Source: Coriaria nepalensis (taxonomy: Eukaryota > Streptophyta > Magnoliopsida > Cucurbitales > Coriariaceae). Taken from it: DNA of 64,000 bases. The notes beneath the pieces are model-generated. The model was not told the origin of the DNA and ran no database searches. It was given only the letters and a program-made list of their open reading frames with translations. The translations under genes and the position numbers were made by a program. Of this stretch, positions 24,628 through 37,700 are shown piece by piece. Numbering within the stretch: position 1 is the first letter of the stretch; the number at the start of each line of letters is the position of its first letter. The stretch spans positions 9,246,501-9,310,500 of the forward strand of contig CP114490.1 in NCBI GenBank assembly GCA_027186245.1, written 5' to 3'.

Positions 24628-27600
24628 ATTATGTGGAGACTGCATATGAGAAATTGGACTCTCTCCATACCTTGTTTAGGCTGTAATCTAACCAAAGTCA
24701 TCATAAGGCTACTATAACCTATATGAATGCCAAAATGAAGAAAGGAGTTTCTGTAAGAGAACATGTTTTGAACATGATTAACACAATACATGATGCGGAA
24801 ATTCATGGGGCTACCATCGATGAGCGCACTTAAGTAAGCATCATACTTGAGTCACTCTCATTGGCTTTTGCTACATTCACTACTAACTATGTTTTGAATA
24901 AGTTGCAGTACAACATGACTCAGTTGTTGAATGAATTACAGACTTTTGAGACCCTTAATAAGGCTAGGTCAAAATAGGGTGAAGCAAATGTTGCTGAACA
25001 AAAGTAATTTTCCTCTTATGCTAAGAACAATAAGAGGAGGAACACCAATGGTAAGGACAAGAAGGGAACGCAAGCCAAGAAGTCACTTAAAGGCAAGGAG
25101 AAGAAGAAGAACAATAACTCCAAGAAAAAAGAACCCAAGGAAAGTGTTTCCACTACGAAGTTGATGGCCACTAGAAGAGAAATTGTAACAAATATCTCTC
25201 CGAGTTGAAGTAGATAAAGAAAGGTAAATTTGATTTACTTGTTTTAAAAGTCTATTTAGTGGAAGATGATTTGTCATCGTGGATAGTAGATTTGAGAGCC
25301 ACTAATCATGAATGTTCTTCTTTACAGATACTTAGTTCTTCAAGGGAGCTTACTATTGGTGAAGTGACAATGAGAGTTGGCAGTGGTGCGATTGTTTCAA
25401 CCAAAGCAGCAGGAGCAGTCCGATTAGTTTTTAACAATAATTATCTTGTTTTAAATAATGTTTATTTTATTCCTCGATTTTGTAGAAATTTGATTTCTTT
25501 ATCTATGTTGCATGAACAAGATTTTGATATTTCTTTTATTAATAATGAGATTGTTATTTCTAAGAACGGTATCAATATTTGTCATGCAAAACAAACTAAT
25601 AAACTCTATCTTTTTAAACTATATGAATGATCATTAAATAATTCAGAATTATTTAAAGTAACAAATCATAAATCTAACAAACGACAAAAAGTTTCTCAAA
25701 GTGATGATACGTATCTTTGGCATCTTAGGTTACGACATATCAATCTTGATCGGATAAACAGGGTTAGTAAGGGATGGTCTTTTAAGAGAGTTAACTATTG
25801 GCACTCTTCTAGTTTGTGATTCTTGTCTAGAAGGAAAGATGACTAAGAGACATTTCTCTGCAAAGGGCCAAAGACCCAAAGAACCACTTCAATTAGTACA
25901 TAGCGATGTCTACGGTCCTGTAAATGTGCAAACAAGAGGAGGTTATGAATATTTTGTCACCTTCATTGATGATTATTCAAGATACAGATACATATTCCTA
26001 ATGCAAAGGAAATATGAAACTTTTGGAAAGTTTAAAGAATTGTGAGTAGAAGCTAAAAAGCATTTAGGAAAATCACTAAAAACACTTTGATCGGATCGAG
26101 GAGGTGAATACTTTAATTTTAAGTTCAATGATCATTTGTTGGAGAATGGTATTTAATCCCAACTCACAACACCTGGAACACCACAACTGAATGGTGCTGC
26201 AGAAAGGAGAAACAGAACCCTATTGGATATGGTTAGGTCAATGTTAAGATACTCATCCCTACCATTCATATTATGAGGATATGCATTTCAAACCGCGATA
26301 TACATTTTCAATGTTTACGCCATTTTCGTATATAGGGGTGTCCAGCATATGTGCTAAAATCTAAGACTGGGAAGTTGGACTCGATATTTAAAGTTTGCAT
26401 ATTCATTTGCTATGCTCTCAGCACAATGGGAGGTTACTTTTATAGTCTTAGTAAGAAAAAGGTGTTTGTATTGATAAATGCAACTTTTCTCGAACATGAC
26501 TATATGACAAACTACAAACCTCGTAGTACAATAGTACTAGAGGAATTGAATTCTAATCAGATCATACCATGTCAATCACCATATGATGAACGAAACCATC
26601 AAGAGACTGCTGATCCTAGTCAAAACACTCTAGTAGCTCGTTGTAGTGGGAGGATTATAAGACTACCCATTCTTTATGAACATAAGGCACATGTTCTATT
26701 ATGGGACATAAACAAGGATGATCCATTAATCTTTAAGGACGAAATGGATGATTCTAACAAGGATAAATGGCAAGAGGTAATGAACTAAGAAATGGAATCC
26801 ATATATTCCAATTCTATCTGAGAACTTGTAAATCCACCTGAAGATGTTAGGCCCATTTGATATAAATGGATATTCAAGAACAAAATAGGGGTCAATAGGA
26901 AAGTAGAGACTTTCAAGGCACAACTAGTAGCAAAGGGCTATACCCAAAGGAATGGGTCGATTATGAAAAGACTTTCTTTCCTGTTGCCATGCTAAAGTCT
27001 ATACGCATTCTTTTAACCATATCTGCTAGTTTAGATTATGAGATATGGTAAATAGATGTCAAGATAGATTTTCTGAATAGGTATCTTGAAGGGAGCATTT
27101 ATATGATGCAACCAGAAGGTTTTGCACAAAAAGGCCAAGAGCAAAAGGTTTACATCACTTAGATCCATATAAGGATTGAAGCAAGCCTCTAGGTTTTGGA
27201 ACCTAAAGTTTGATGAGACTATCAAGACGTATGGCTTCGAATAAAATGTTAACGAATCATGTGTATAAACACATCAAAGATAAGAAGGTGGTCTTCTTAG
27301 TTCTTTATGTAGATGATATTTTACTCATTGAGAATGATATAAAAATATTATCTAACGTAAAGAAATGGCTAGCTGAGCAATTCCAAATAAAAGATTTGGG
27401 AGAAGCAAGCTATGTTCTAGGAATCCAAATTCTAAGGGATATGAAGAATAAGCTTTTGGCATTGTCTCAAGCCTCGTATATAAATAGGGTGATGGCTCGA
27501 TTTGTAATGCAAAACTCCAAGAATGGTCAATTACGGACTAAACATAGTAGTTCTTTCTAAAGACACCTCAGGAAGAAGAAGAGATTAGACAAATTCCCTA

Positions 27601-30194
27601 TGCCTTAGCTATAGTCAGTCTTATGTATGTCATGTTATGTACATGACTTGATTTTTGCTATGCAGTAAGGATAGTCAGTCGTTATCAATCAAATCGTGAT
27701 TTAGAACACTAGATAGTGGTAAATCATATTCTTAAGTATCTTCAGAGAATGAGAGACTATATGCTTGTTTATTCAAGTGGAGATCTGAACCTCATTGGAT
27801 ACACTGATTCTAATTTTCAATTAGATAAAGATAGTTGAAAGTCGACTTATGGATCAGTATTCACACTTGGTAAAGGAGCTATAGTCTGGAGAAGTATCAA
27901 ACAATCCAGGATTGCAGATTCTACCACAACTGAATATATAATGACTTGTGAAGCAGCGAAAGAGGCAGTTTAGCTAAGGAAGTTCTATGTTAATTCTGAA
28001 GTTATTCAAGATATGGATAAGCCATTAATCATGTCCTGTGATAATAGTGGGGTAGTGGCTAATTTGAAGGAACCAAGGAGTTACAAGAAGGGCAAGCACA
28101 TAGAAATGAAATATCATATAAGTAGAGAAATAATACACCAAGGTGATGTGATAGTTATAAAGATAGCGTCGGAACAGAACATTGCCGATCCGTTTACCAA
28201 GACACTTCCAACAAAGTCTTTTGAGAACCATGTACGTAATTTATGAATAAGTGAGATGCCTCACTTGCCTTAAGGGAAAGTGGGAGATTCTTAAGCATAG
28301 TGTCATAAAAGCATGTAATAAGTACAATTTTATGAAATTAATAAAAGTGAAATTTTTCTATATAATTATTTGAATGTGTTATTATTCAATAATGTGTATA
28401 AATATAAGAAAAATTCTAAATTCATTTATGTAACTATAATCTTGTATTAGTACGATAGGATTAAGATTATATAGATAATAAATTAAATTGTCTATAACAT
28501 ATTGAAGTATGTAATCTTTAATTTATGGTTGTTAGTACGGCCCACTAGCATTATGAATGCAAGTGATCTAGATCCAGATTACTGATATAGATATACATCT
28601 TAGTGGAAGTGCTTTATATAATTGGATTATATAGGACTAGACCCAATATGAATTAATTTTTTATCAACATACCATTCGCCATAAAGAATTTTATTCATAT
28701 CAATATATGATCATATGCAGATCAATACGAATCCTGAGTAGTCATGAACTCCTATTTATGTCAACTTAATTTTTTGATTCACTCGTCAGTGTTTGTTTGT
28801 AAAATAGGCTAAAGACTTTTATTTTGGAGGTTCATTGGGATAAGCCACTGGAATGATTTACAGATATATAATCCAAACATTCTTCGTAGAAGATTATATA
28901 TTAGTTCCCTTAAGGGATAATTTTGGAACTTAATGATTTTGAGCTCCAATTTATAATGAAGTTATAAATTGACTGTTTGCTAGTGAATTAATGGTACATA
29001 AGGATATATAGATAATTAGAGAAGTAAAACGGTAATTTTGACCATGTAATGATTGAAAGATTAAATTACATGTAATGATAATAATAATGGACTACTAGAG
29101 ATTACTCAGTAATTTGTTCAATAATTTCAAGAGTGCAATCTCATATTTTTAGTAGAATAATATTGAGATTAATAAATAAGATTTATTAAATTAAAAAGTT
29201 TAATTAATAATCTAATTTATTAGAGTTTGGAATTATAGGTTCATAGTCCCAGGTCACCTCTATAAAATATTTTATAGGATAAGAGTCACAAATGTATAAA
29301 AAGGGTTTATTTGTGAAGAAAATAGTTTTCTAGGGCAAATATATAATTATGAGATAATTGATGTTAATTAATTAATTAGAGAATTAATTAATTAAAAGAT
29401 GTATTTAAATATTATAATGATTTTCAAAATTCATTATATATAAATAATAATATTTAATTTTGAATTAAATATGTTATCTAATATTAAGTTATTATGAGAT
29501 ATTAATTTAATATTAAGATTATGCAAGTCAAATTAAAATTTAAATTAGTTTGAAAAACTAATTTAAAATTCAAATAAAATATGATTGGTTGAAATAGATA
29601 TAATTCTATTTTAAATTAGATTTGAAAAGATTTGATATCATAAAATAAGGAGATAACATAATCACAATGTGATATGTGTCACAAGCTTATCACTGTGCTT
29701 TCACATGGATAGTGGTCGGCCATAGGGGTGGTATGGTGGCAGTGGCAATTTTGTAATTATGCTATAAGTTTACTATTATCACATTATTTTATAATTATTT
29801 AATATTAAGTTTGAATTATTAATTCAAATTAATTTAAAATTGCTTAAATTAAAAGTAATATTAAAATAGAAATCCTAATAGAATTTTATAACTACATCCT
29901 ATTCTAATTATCTTAGAAAGTTTTTTTGGATGAGAAGGGATCACCATAAAGAAAGATAAAATATTGTCATTTGTACGTACTCACATATGTCTTAGTGTGT
30001 TGATGATCAATTGAGAAGATCGTGATGTGAGTCTTAACGATCGATTTGCATGAACAAATGTATCATTTCTTTGTCTCTTGTTGAAGAATAATTTTTATAT
30101 ATATAAATGATTGCTAAATGTTTTTAGAAACCTTTTGTTATATATCGGGATGAACAGTTGCTTCCGCTGGAACTTTTGAACCCGATTTCCAACA
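24628..30194 (+). mobile_element. 5'-truncated Ty1/copia retrotransposon with long 3' LTR
   Basis: The coding relic begins inside gag (YEKLDSLHTLF near 24650; NAKMKKGVSVREHVLNM near 24730). It continues through a CCHC-like knuckle, protease (WIVDLRATNHECSS, 25279-25320), GAG-pre-integrase, integrase (HSDVYGPVNVQTRGG near 25900), reverse transcriptase (LYVDDILL near 27305) and RNase H, ending with ADPFTKTLPTKSFE near 28190. Many stops and frameshifts break it. The polypurine-like aagtgggagat leads into the 3' LTR. No 5' LTR or primer site was found upstream. Confidence 0.85.
28289..30194 (+). repeat. 3' LTR of the truncated copia element (about 1.9 kb)
   Basis: It starts right after aagtgggagat with TCTTAAG, where the usual copia start would be TGTTAAG. 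It ends cccgatttccaaca, a familiar end for long-LTR copia elements, preceded by a cttccgctgg motif. The interior is very AT-rich and non-coding. Confidence 0.65.
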
Positions 30195-32929
30195 AAAAGG
30201 AACTATAAGTAATTCTTTAAGCAACAAATGCACAATAAAAGCGATAGTCATAGGATAACATTAGTCGGTTATGGATAATCCTAGCCTATAATACACCCTA
30301 ACAATCGAAACAATATCGAACAAGACGACTTACAAAACTTGAAATCGTCAAGTAGAATAACTTCAATACTTCAACAGGTATATACAAACCTCAACAAAAC
30401 ATGGAATTTGTTTTCAAAGATATTAATGATTAGATGTATGTGGATTGCTTGAGATGTCTACATTGCTAGTTGACTGCTATGATCGATGAATCAGTTATGA
30501 ATAAGTTGGCATATATTTTCTTGATAATTATGCAATCATTATCCATAAAATTATCATGATTAAATTGACTGCAAGGATGGTTGAACAAATCATGAATAAT
30601 TGTATCTTCGTATTACGATAGCATATACTTTCTCATGAATTATGCTACCAGTGCCTCAAACCCATGTTAGGGAAGTTAAGTGGTATAAATGGAATACCAT
30701 AACAAATAAGAAAGTAAGTTAAATATCATACCGACCTCTCAAAAAAAGGGTCAAGATATAATGAAGAGAGAATTATGAAAAGTTATGCTAACATATGCAA
30801 AGGCATAAAGGGACTTTGGATAAGTTCATATTGGGTTGCTCCTCCAACTTCCCATTGGTTGCACGTGCATTTGGTAAGTACACGGGGCACAAAGTAATAA
30901 AGAAACAAAAAATTAATAAGAACGATATGATAAACATGAAAAACAAAAAGCATAGGAACCCTTGATAAATGATACAAGATCATGCATCCCATACATCTTA
31001 GTCTACAACTATCTTTTAAGTTATGTTTACATTTGCTTAGCGAAATCTCATTACTTACTTTTCATATTATAGACTCCAAGGGTAAGTGGCCGATGTAGTT
31101 ATCGTTTAGGACTTGTTGAAGAGGTGTGATGTTGTAGAGGCGGTAGTGGTATGAGGACTTAGATTTGTTGTTAAGACTTTCGCTTGTAAACATTACTTTT
31201 GAAAGAATCTCATGACTTTGATTCGAAAAACTAGATTTATATAAATAGAAAAGTCAAGTTTGAAATATGAAAATAGAAAACTCGTTGTCTAAAGAGACAA
31301 GAAAAGATGTCTTCTCTCTTAGCTCCCATGAGCACGTGTTGGGCAAGTCTGGACTTGGATTCTGTTGACTATTACAAAATAGTCTAAGACAAGAGGCAGT
31401 TGCTTCCTTTCTCACTACATTTTTTTATAAAGGGTTCCAGTGTAGCCGTGTGGTTTCTCTTATGTTTGTTTTTCGACGTCATGGTCATAGCATCATTCTT
31501 CTTTTACACATTCCCCTTTTTTTTTAGGAGCTACCATTGTCGTCATCTAGTATAATTGTGGCGTTAATGGAGAAATATATACAGAGATTACCACCTCCCA
31601 TCTTAACCAGTCACGTCCTTCTAGACGCTTTTATTTGCAGTCTCTAACTCCGATAATATTTTTTCCGGGTGAAGGGATTTTTTTATTTTGATTGGATGAG
31701 CCGCTCCTCAAAGCAGCATTTTCCGTTTTGTTAAATACTCTAATACTATTTCTTTAGTATGATAAGCACGGTAGTATCTCTCTACAATCAAGGAAGTTTT
31801 CTTTAAAATATAACCTTTAAATCTTCTTTTAAAAATTATATTATGAATGATGATCTTATTATAGTAACATAACATTCTAGTTAGAAGCCTAATGATTTTA
31901 AAAGTAATACAACATCTTTGATGACTTGGATTATGTTTCACAACTTAAAGTTTTTCATGTGCCCTTCTCAAGATGTTAAATATTGCTTGAAACCCTTTTA
32001 AAGACAAAGGTTTAAAAGCTCCTTTTGTAAACAATGATTTTATTAGAGAAAGTATCTATTTTAGTAGTTTAAAAATAATAATTAAATAAATAAAAACAAA
32101 AAATCCTCATATTCTTAGAGTCATAGAACGTAAAGTGTTTAAAAGTTTGTGAAGTAACGATCAAAATAGCACATATCACTATAGTTTACGTGATCGAATA
32201 TGTATCTACATATCACACATCACATTTCCGATGAATTTCAAGGTTGTGCACATCGTTGATCTAGCCAATAATTCACACCTTTTATTTCTTTCATTTTCTT
32301 TTCTCATATGTGAGGTTTTACATGTCTTCACAAGACATTATATCTGAAATTTTAGAGAACTTGAGTATGGAAGCAAAGAAATGGAAAACTAAATTCCTTT
32401 TAGCATTTGTTGTTATCAATCTATATGCATCATTATGTATTAGAATTTATAACAAGATTGATTTCTCTTTAAACTAATTTAATGGTGATTTGATCATTCC
32501 AAGTAGATAAAATTTGCTAACTTGTTATAGATTCATAATCAAATGGATCAAATCATCCATGTATTCATAACTAACATACTCTTATTTATTTGGTATGATC
32601 TAATCAACTGATGCTAAGTGTTTATTTGATCCATATCATCAAACCTTTTTTGTTTCTTAAATATGATTTAAGCTAATCTTATTTTATCAACTTTAACAGA
32701 CATGCATAACCTTTCAATTGGGAACCATTTTATAAAATATAAACTATAAACAATAATATTTTAACATAGTTTCAAAAGATGAGAAGTTATAAAATCTTTT
32801 CAACAATACTAAAATCAATATTATGGTAGCATATTACATAAAGTCCTTTTGATAAAAGAAGCAATAAGATAAAATTGAAGTGTCTATGGCTAACATTGCA
32901 ACCCTTACTCCATTCCTCACTCGTAGAAT
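30195..32929. other. Gene-free AT-rich intergenic stretch
   Basis: Only short chance open frames occur. I see no recognisable protein, RNA gene or intact transposon. Confidence 0.5.
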
Positions 32930-33720
32930 GATCACTTCTTCTCTTCTTTAAGATGTCTCTTTACTTCTTAGGCTCGACATATTAATACAAATAGGAGTTC
33001 CTTTATTTGGTATCTAATACCTAAGTAAAAATCTTGCTTACAAGAAATTATAGCTTAGAGCATACTAGAACACTCCTCTTACTTCTTCTTCAAAAGAGAA
33101 CCTAGATAAATCTTGTAGTTGCACTTCCAATGGCCAGTCTCATCATAATGAAATTATTTTCCTACTTACTTTTGTTGTTCTTAGTTATGACCTTCTTTGC
33201 TTTAAGAGGTACACCCTTATCTCATTTCTTAAACTTGGTTTTCTATTTTCTAACTTGATGACTTCCCATGAGCAACACGGTCTTGTCCTTAGATTGGAAA
33301 GATCCTTTGGTCATTTGTAAAATTTTGAGCAACTCATAAAGAATAGGTTTTAACCTATTCATGTGATATTTCAAAACAAACAACATAAAGGATTCAGGAA
33401 GCGATTAAATGATCAAATCATTTGATAGCTCATAGTCCATCCAAAAACCTAGATCTACTAGTTTTTCTATGAGTCCAAAAATTTAAGGATATGATCCAAA
33501 AATTTTAAGGACATGATCTCCAATGGAAGAACCCTCGGTCAACAATGTCTTTGAGGTCTCTACCTCTCAGTTCGATTTTAATCTCTATTGAATCTAGGTT
33601 GTTAATAATCTTTGTAGAGTGTATCTTTTCGTATTGCTTTTGAAACTTGTTCGACATAAATGTAAGCATAATGAATTGCGCCTCATAAATATATTGTAGA
33701 CATCTAAGTTGAAAGTTATA
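32930..33720 (-). mobile_element. Ty1/copia gag relic
   Basis: The reverse strand encodes fragments of a UBN2-type copia gag: MDYELSNDLII and SLPESF near 33390-33440, KYHMNRLKPILYELLK near 33330-33370, and a CCHC-like knuckle (GHWKCNYKIYL) near 33105-33150. Stops and frameshifts are frequent. No pol or LTR is recognised next to it. Confidence 0.65.
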
Positions 33721-34162
33721 CTAACTTAAGAAAGCTAGTAATTTTAAAGAAATCCTTAAATAGTTAAGGAAATATCTAAAGTCATACTAGTTTGATCAAA
33801 TCATCCATGAATATGACTTGTTTGATTACAGAGTTAATCATATAAGTTAAAGTCTAAATTTTGTTTAGATGTCACATTTAACAAAATTGAAAGGTTATGC
33901 ATGTTTGTTAAATGCGGAGGGTTTATTAGGCCCTGCTTGGTAATAGTATTTAGAAATTTGTATTATAATTTGGTTTTTGATGTGAGAAAAGAGACAAGAG
34001 TCTAATACTATTTCTCTTTATTAAAATGTTATTTTATGTTTTGGTAATGGTATTCTTATTATGAAACTAAAATATCATTCTTGTTCGGTAAAAATATATT
34101 TCAAAATAGTTTCCTATCATTTAATCAGCTTTCTTCACTCTCCTCATTTCTAAGTGGGTAAG

Positions 34163-34482
34163 TATACTACAATACATGTTAGTTTACTCTATAGGTCGAA
34201 GGTCTCATCGACCCGTAGACTAGTAGTTATGAATATACTAACATAGATGTTAGCTTACTCTACAGGTCGAATGCCCCATCGACCTGTAAAATAATATTAC
34301 AGTTATGAATATACTAGCATATCTATTAACTTACTCTACGGATCGAAAGCCACATCGACCTGTAAAGTAGACTAGCAGTTATGAGTATAATACCATACCG
34401 ATTAGTTTATACCACGGGTTGAAGGTCTCATCTATCTGTAGAATAAACTTGTAGTTATGAGTATACTAGCATACTTGTTACC
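34163..34482. repeat. Tandem repeat, about 4 copies of a 72-76-bp unit with an internal hairpin
   Basis: Units start near 34163, 34234, 34310 and 34386 and a partial fifth near 34462. Each has the pattern tatact..cata....ttactct-[ggtcga..catcgacc]-gtaga...agttatga. In copy 2 the core caggtcga/tcgacctg is a perfect 8-bp inverted repeat around an 8-base loop. The other copies keep it imperfectly. Confidence 0.8.
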
Positions 34483-34722
34483 AAACCATAAACCAAGTTC
34501 AACCAACAATAAACCAACATAAACCATAATCCATAAACCAATTTAAACCAAGTTCAATAATACATAGACCATAATAAACCAAGTTTCATATTACATAAAC
34601 CAACATAAACGAAGTTCCATAATACATAAACCATAATAAACTACTATAAACCAAGTTCCATAATACATAAACCAACATAAACCAAGTTCCATAATACATA
34701 AACCAACATAAACCAAGTTCTA
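34483..34722. repeat. Minisatellite rich in taaacca (31-bp unit and variants)
   Basis: Multiple diverged copies of a unit containing ataaaccaacataaaccaag and ttccataatac follow the hairpin array directly. The last copies repeat exactly at 31 bp. The strand is strongly C- and A-biased. Confidence 0.8.
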
Positions 34723-35588
34723 CCTCATATCATGTATGGTGTCAAGTTCGATAGCCAAGCTCGAAGTTGACCTTCATCGACACATACGTGTAGGAATAAT
34801 TCACGATGAGTTTTGGTGCCTAGATAACTGATTGCTAATATATATGTTTTCATATATAACCCATATTATGAGAAATTATTTGGTATAAAAAAATTAACAC
34901 TGAGTATAAGAAATAGTATAAGAAATTAATTGAAAGTGAAGCCACGAAGCATTGGTGATTTAATTTGTACCATAATTGAAGGTTCGACTAAAAAATAGAG
35001 GTATGACTCCCGGAGGTCAACATCCATAGAGAGAAGTCGGAGGAGAGCTACAAGGTAATTTTGAGCTGGAGTGATCTTTTATACATGATTTTCGAAGAAG
35101 GTGAAGAAGGTGAAAGAATGTGAAAGAAGGTGAATGGAGATGAAGAAGGTGAAAGAAACCAATGAGAGAGTGAGAGAGACCAGGTAGTATGCTTTGTTTT
35201 GAAATAGGGTAAACGAGATAAGATGCTAAGTACAGTTGAATGAAATTAAAATAACATTTTTTATGTCTAAAAATTCGAAAATAACTTATTACGAAGCAAA
35301 CCCTTATTATTCATCTTGATATTCGGATATTGATTTTAGTTATATAACTTAAGAGATTCATTATAATTAATATTAAATTCCTGCAAAGATAAATTATGCA
35401 TTTAATTCTATTTTGACAGCAAATTATAATACGCCCTTAAAATTGTAAACGGGACCATTCGAGGCTTCAACCACATTTTCGCGTCGGTTCACCTGGCGAT
35501 ACAAATTTCTTCATCTTCCATTTTTCCTTGGCAATCGTGTCTGTTTGTATCTCACAGATATTTTCCATTAACATTCGAGATTCTTCCA
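34723..35588 (+). promoter_or_regulatory. Upstream region of the DNL zinc-finger gene
   Basis: No coding feature is seen. A gaaggtgaa-type short tandem repeat lies at about 35093-35160. The last 150 bases before the ATG at 35589 are pyrimidine-rich and probably contain the transcription start and 5' leader. Confidence 0.4.
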
Positions 35589-37108
35589 ATGGAAACCCTA
35601 ATCAGCTCCTCCTCTGCTACGATTATGTCCTCGTCATCTTCTTTCCATCTCTTTTCACCTAATAGGACTATCTCTGTAAGGCCTATTCGATTGCCTCTCG
35701 CTTCGAAAGGTATGTGCCATCATAACTGTTGCAGTTTATTATTTTCATTTTTTCCCCCATTTCTGGTGAGAAAAGAATTGGATCGAAATAATTTCTGGAA
35801 TTAGAAGCTCTCGATTTTGATTAGATTTTCCCTTCATTTTCTTGGCGATCAAATCTATTTCTGGTTCTTCTCCTTGATTCATGCATACGCTAATGGAATT
35901 GTAAAATTTTCGGTCAGGTAATGAGAATCAAGCCGGTTCTCAATCTGATTCCAAGGACAGCAATAGTCTTCCAATACTCAGTAATCGGCATCTCTCCCTT
36001 TCCCCGCTCACAAAGGTATTCTCTCTCTCTCTCTCTATCTCGCTCTAAGGTGATCAAATTCTTAAGAAAATCTGATTGAAACGGAGTAATTGAAGCAAAT
36101 ATGATCTGTGCGTTTTTTACCTCTTTTACTTTCCATTTATGATTATTTGATCATTTAACCTTTTATTCATTAGCAACCCTTAAATGAAAAAATTAATTGG
36201 CCTAAATTTAAGAAGAATTCTAAGTTGTGAAAAAATGATCTTCCCTTAAAGTGTCCCAAAATGAAAATAGTTGAGATTTGAGCTAGCACATGTGAATTAT
36301 TGAATATTGATAAATTCATTTTTAACTTTTCCTCTTTTTATTAGCAAGAAAAGCAGTCAATGTAATCAATTTCTTACAAATGCTTTCGTGCAAGGATGCT
36401 GCAATGGGGATGGTGCTAAGTGCAGCCACAGGGAGAGGTTGGACGACAGGATCTGGTATGGAAGGTCCTTCTGCTCCTGCTGGCATAACAACCAATTGCG
36501 GAACCGAGAATGTGTCAACTTTCCCATGGTCTCTCTTCACAAAATCTCCTCGGCGGAGGATGCTTGTGGCTTTCACTTGCAACATCTGTGGTCAGCGGAC
36601 AACACGGGCCATTAACCCCCATGCCTACACTGATGGCACTGTTTTTGTGCAGGTGACAAAGTGAATATGGTTTTCTTACTGATTTCATCAACCTGAAACA
36701 TTGCAAAATAGATAGGAAATGATGACTTTGGTTGAAATTCTTTAATCTCTAAGAAAATTAAGGTTATAATGTGGACTACTGTATCTATTAAAATGCCGGT
36801 TTGTTATTAGCCCCATAAATTATGGTAAATATCTAGATTTCATGATTTGAGTTGGGAAATATGAAAAGAAACGTTCAATTGTATAAAACTTGCTGTAATC
36901 TTAAGAATTTAATGTTTAGACTTAATAATTTGGATGGATAATTAAAAACAGAAAAAATCAGATCACTAATGACTTTTTTTCTTTTTCCCAGTGCTGTGGA
37001 TGCAATGCCTACCATAAGCTCGTGGATAATTTGAACCTGTTTCACGAAATTAAATGTTATGTCAACCCGAATTTTAATTATGGTGGTAATGGATGGGATG
37101 ATGTTTAA
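35589..37108 (+). CDS. DNL-type zinc-finger protein (Zim17/HEP/DNLZ-like), organellar, four exons
   Basis: DNL/Zim17 proteins keep organellar Hsp70s soluble. Exons: 35589-35709, 35918-36015, 36395-36652 and 36992-37108, all GT-AG and in phase, giving 197 aa. The N-terminus is Ser/Thr-rich with few acidic residues (METLISSSSATIMSSSSS), as in plastid or mitochondrial transit peptides. Then come a conserved plant block (DAAMGMVLSAATGRGWTTGS), the first zinc pair (FTCNICGQRTTR), NPHAYTDGTVFVQ, and the second pair (CCGCNAYHKLVDNLNLFHE). All four zinc cysteines are present. The frame stops with TAA at 37106-37108, yet stays open for 20 more acidic codons to TAA at 37169-37171, where relatives continue. 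The C-terminal acidic tail therefore looks truncated. The exon 3 acceptor (TGCAAG, 36394) was chosen by phase and family similarity. Confidence 0.9.
36019..36045. repeat. (CT)n tract in intron 2 of the DNL gene
   Basis: An imperfect TC repeat directly after the donor of exon 2. Confidence 0.75.
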
Positions 37109-37171
37109 TTTAAATATCTAGATGAGGAAGATGGCAATGATGACGAAGTATTTCCTGACATCTCTGTGTAA

Positions 37172-37700
37172 TGAAGGTGAATGGCTTGTTCTTGATTCTG
37201 TAGTATGTATATTCTATTCTACATTAGTGTAAAGCTCAGTTACCATGTATATTTCCCACCGTCACTTTCGAAGTTCTCAGGTACAAAATCATTTCTGGAA
37301 CTGGGATATTTGATGCCTGGGTTGGCTTCTTGTTACTAAATATAGTATAATAAATAACTCATTTATGAGTGCTTTTGAGTCTACGATATAATTGCAATTC
37401 ATGATATTGCTCAAGTTGACTTAATATGAGGACTCGTGATATCGGTTTGTTGACTTTGTATTCTCTTTCATGTAATTTGTGGCTTCGCTAGAGATTGAGG
37501 TCCACTTGCTATTACCAATTGAGTCCTCATAAGCCAGTTATTCCAGGAAACGGAAAAAGGGTTTTCGTCTTTCGACTTAAAATGATTTGATCTTTTGAAG
37601 CCAGCACAAAGCCTCACGTGTAACGGACGCGAAGAAGCTCCGTTTACAGGAGTTGCTTAACTTTTCATTATACCTTGCCTAAAACAAATATACGAGTTGA
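37172..37700. other. 3' flank of the DNL gene
   Basis: Probable 3' UTR and intergenic DNA. No further coding sequence is seen. Confidence 0.45.

Noticed and set aside
28289..30194. Independent solo LTR
   Set aside because: It directly follows the RNase H end and polypurine tract of the copia body, so it is that element's 3' LTR.
34163..34722. CRISPR-like array or centromeric satellite
   Set aside because: Units are contiguous and diverged with no unique spacers, and the copy number is far too low for a satellite.
36307..36394. Upstream extension of DNL exon 3 (in-frame ATG near 36380)
   Set aside because: The acceptor at 36393-36394 gives the correct phase and the conserved DAAMGMVLSA junction. 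The upstream stretch is intron.
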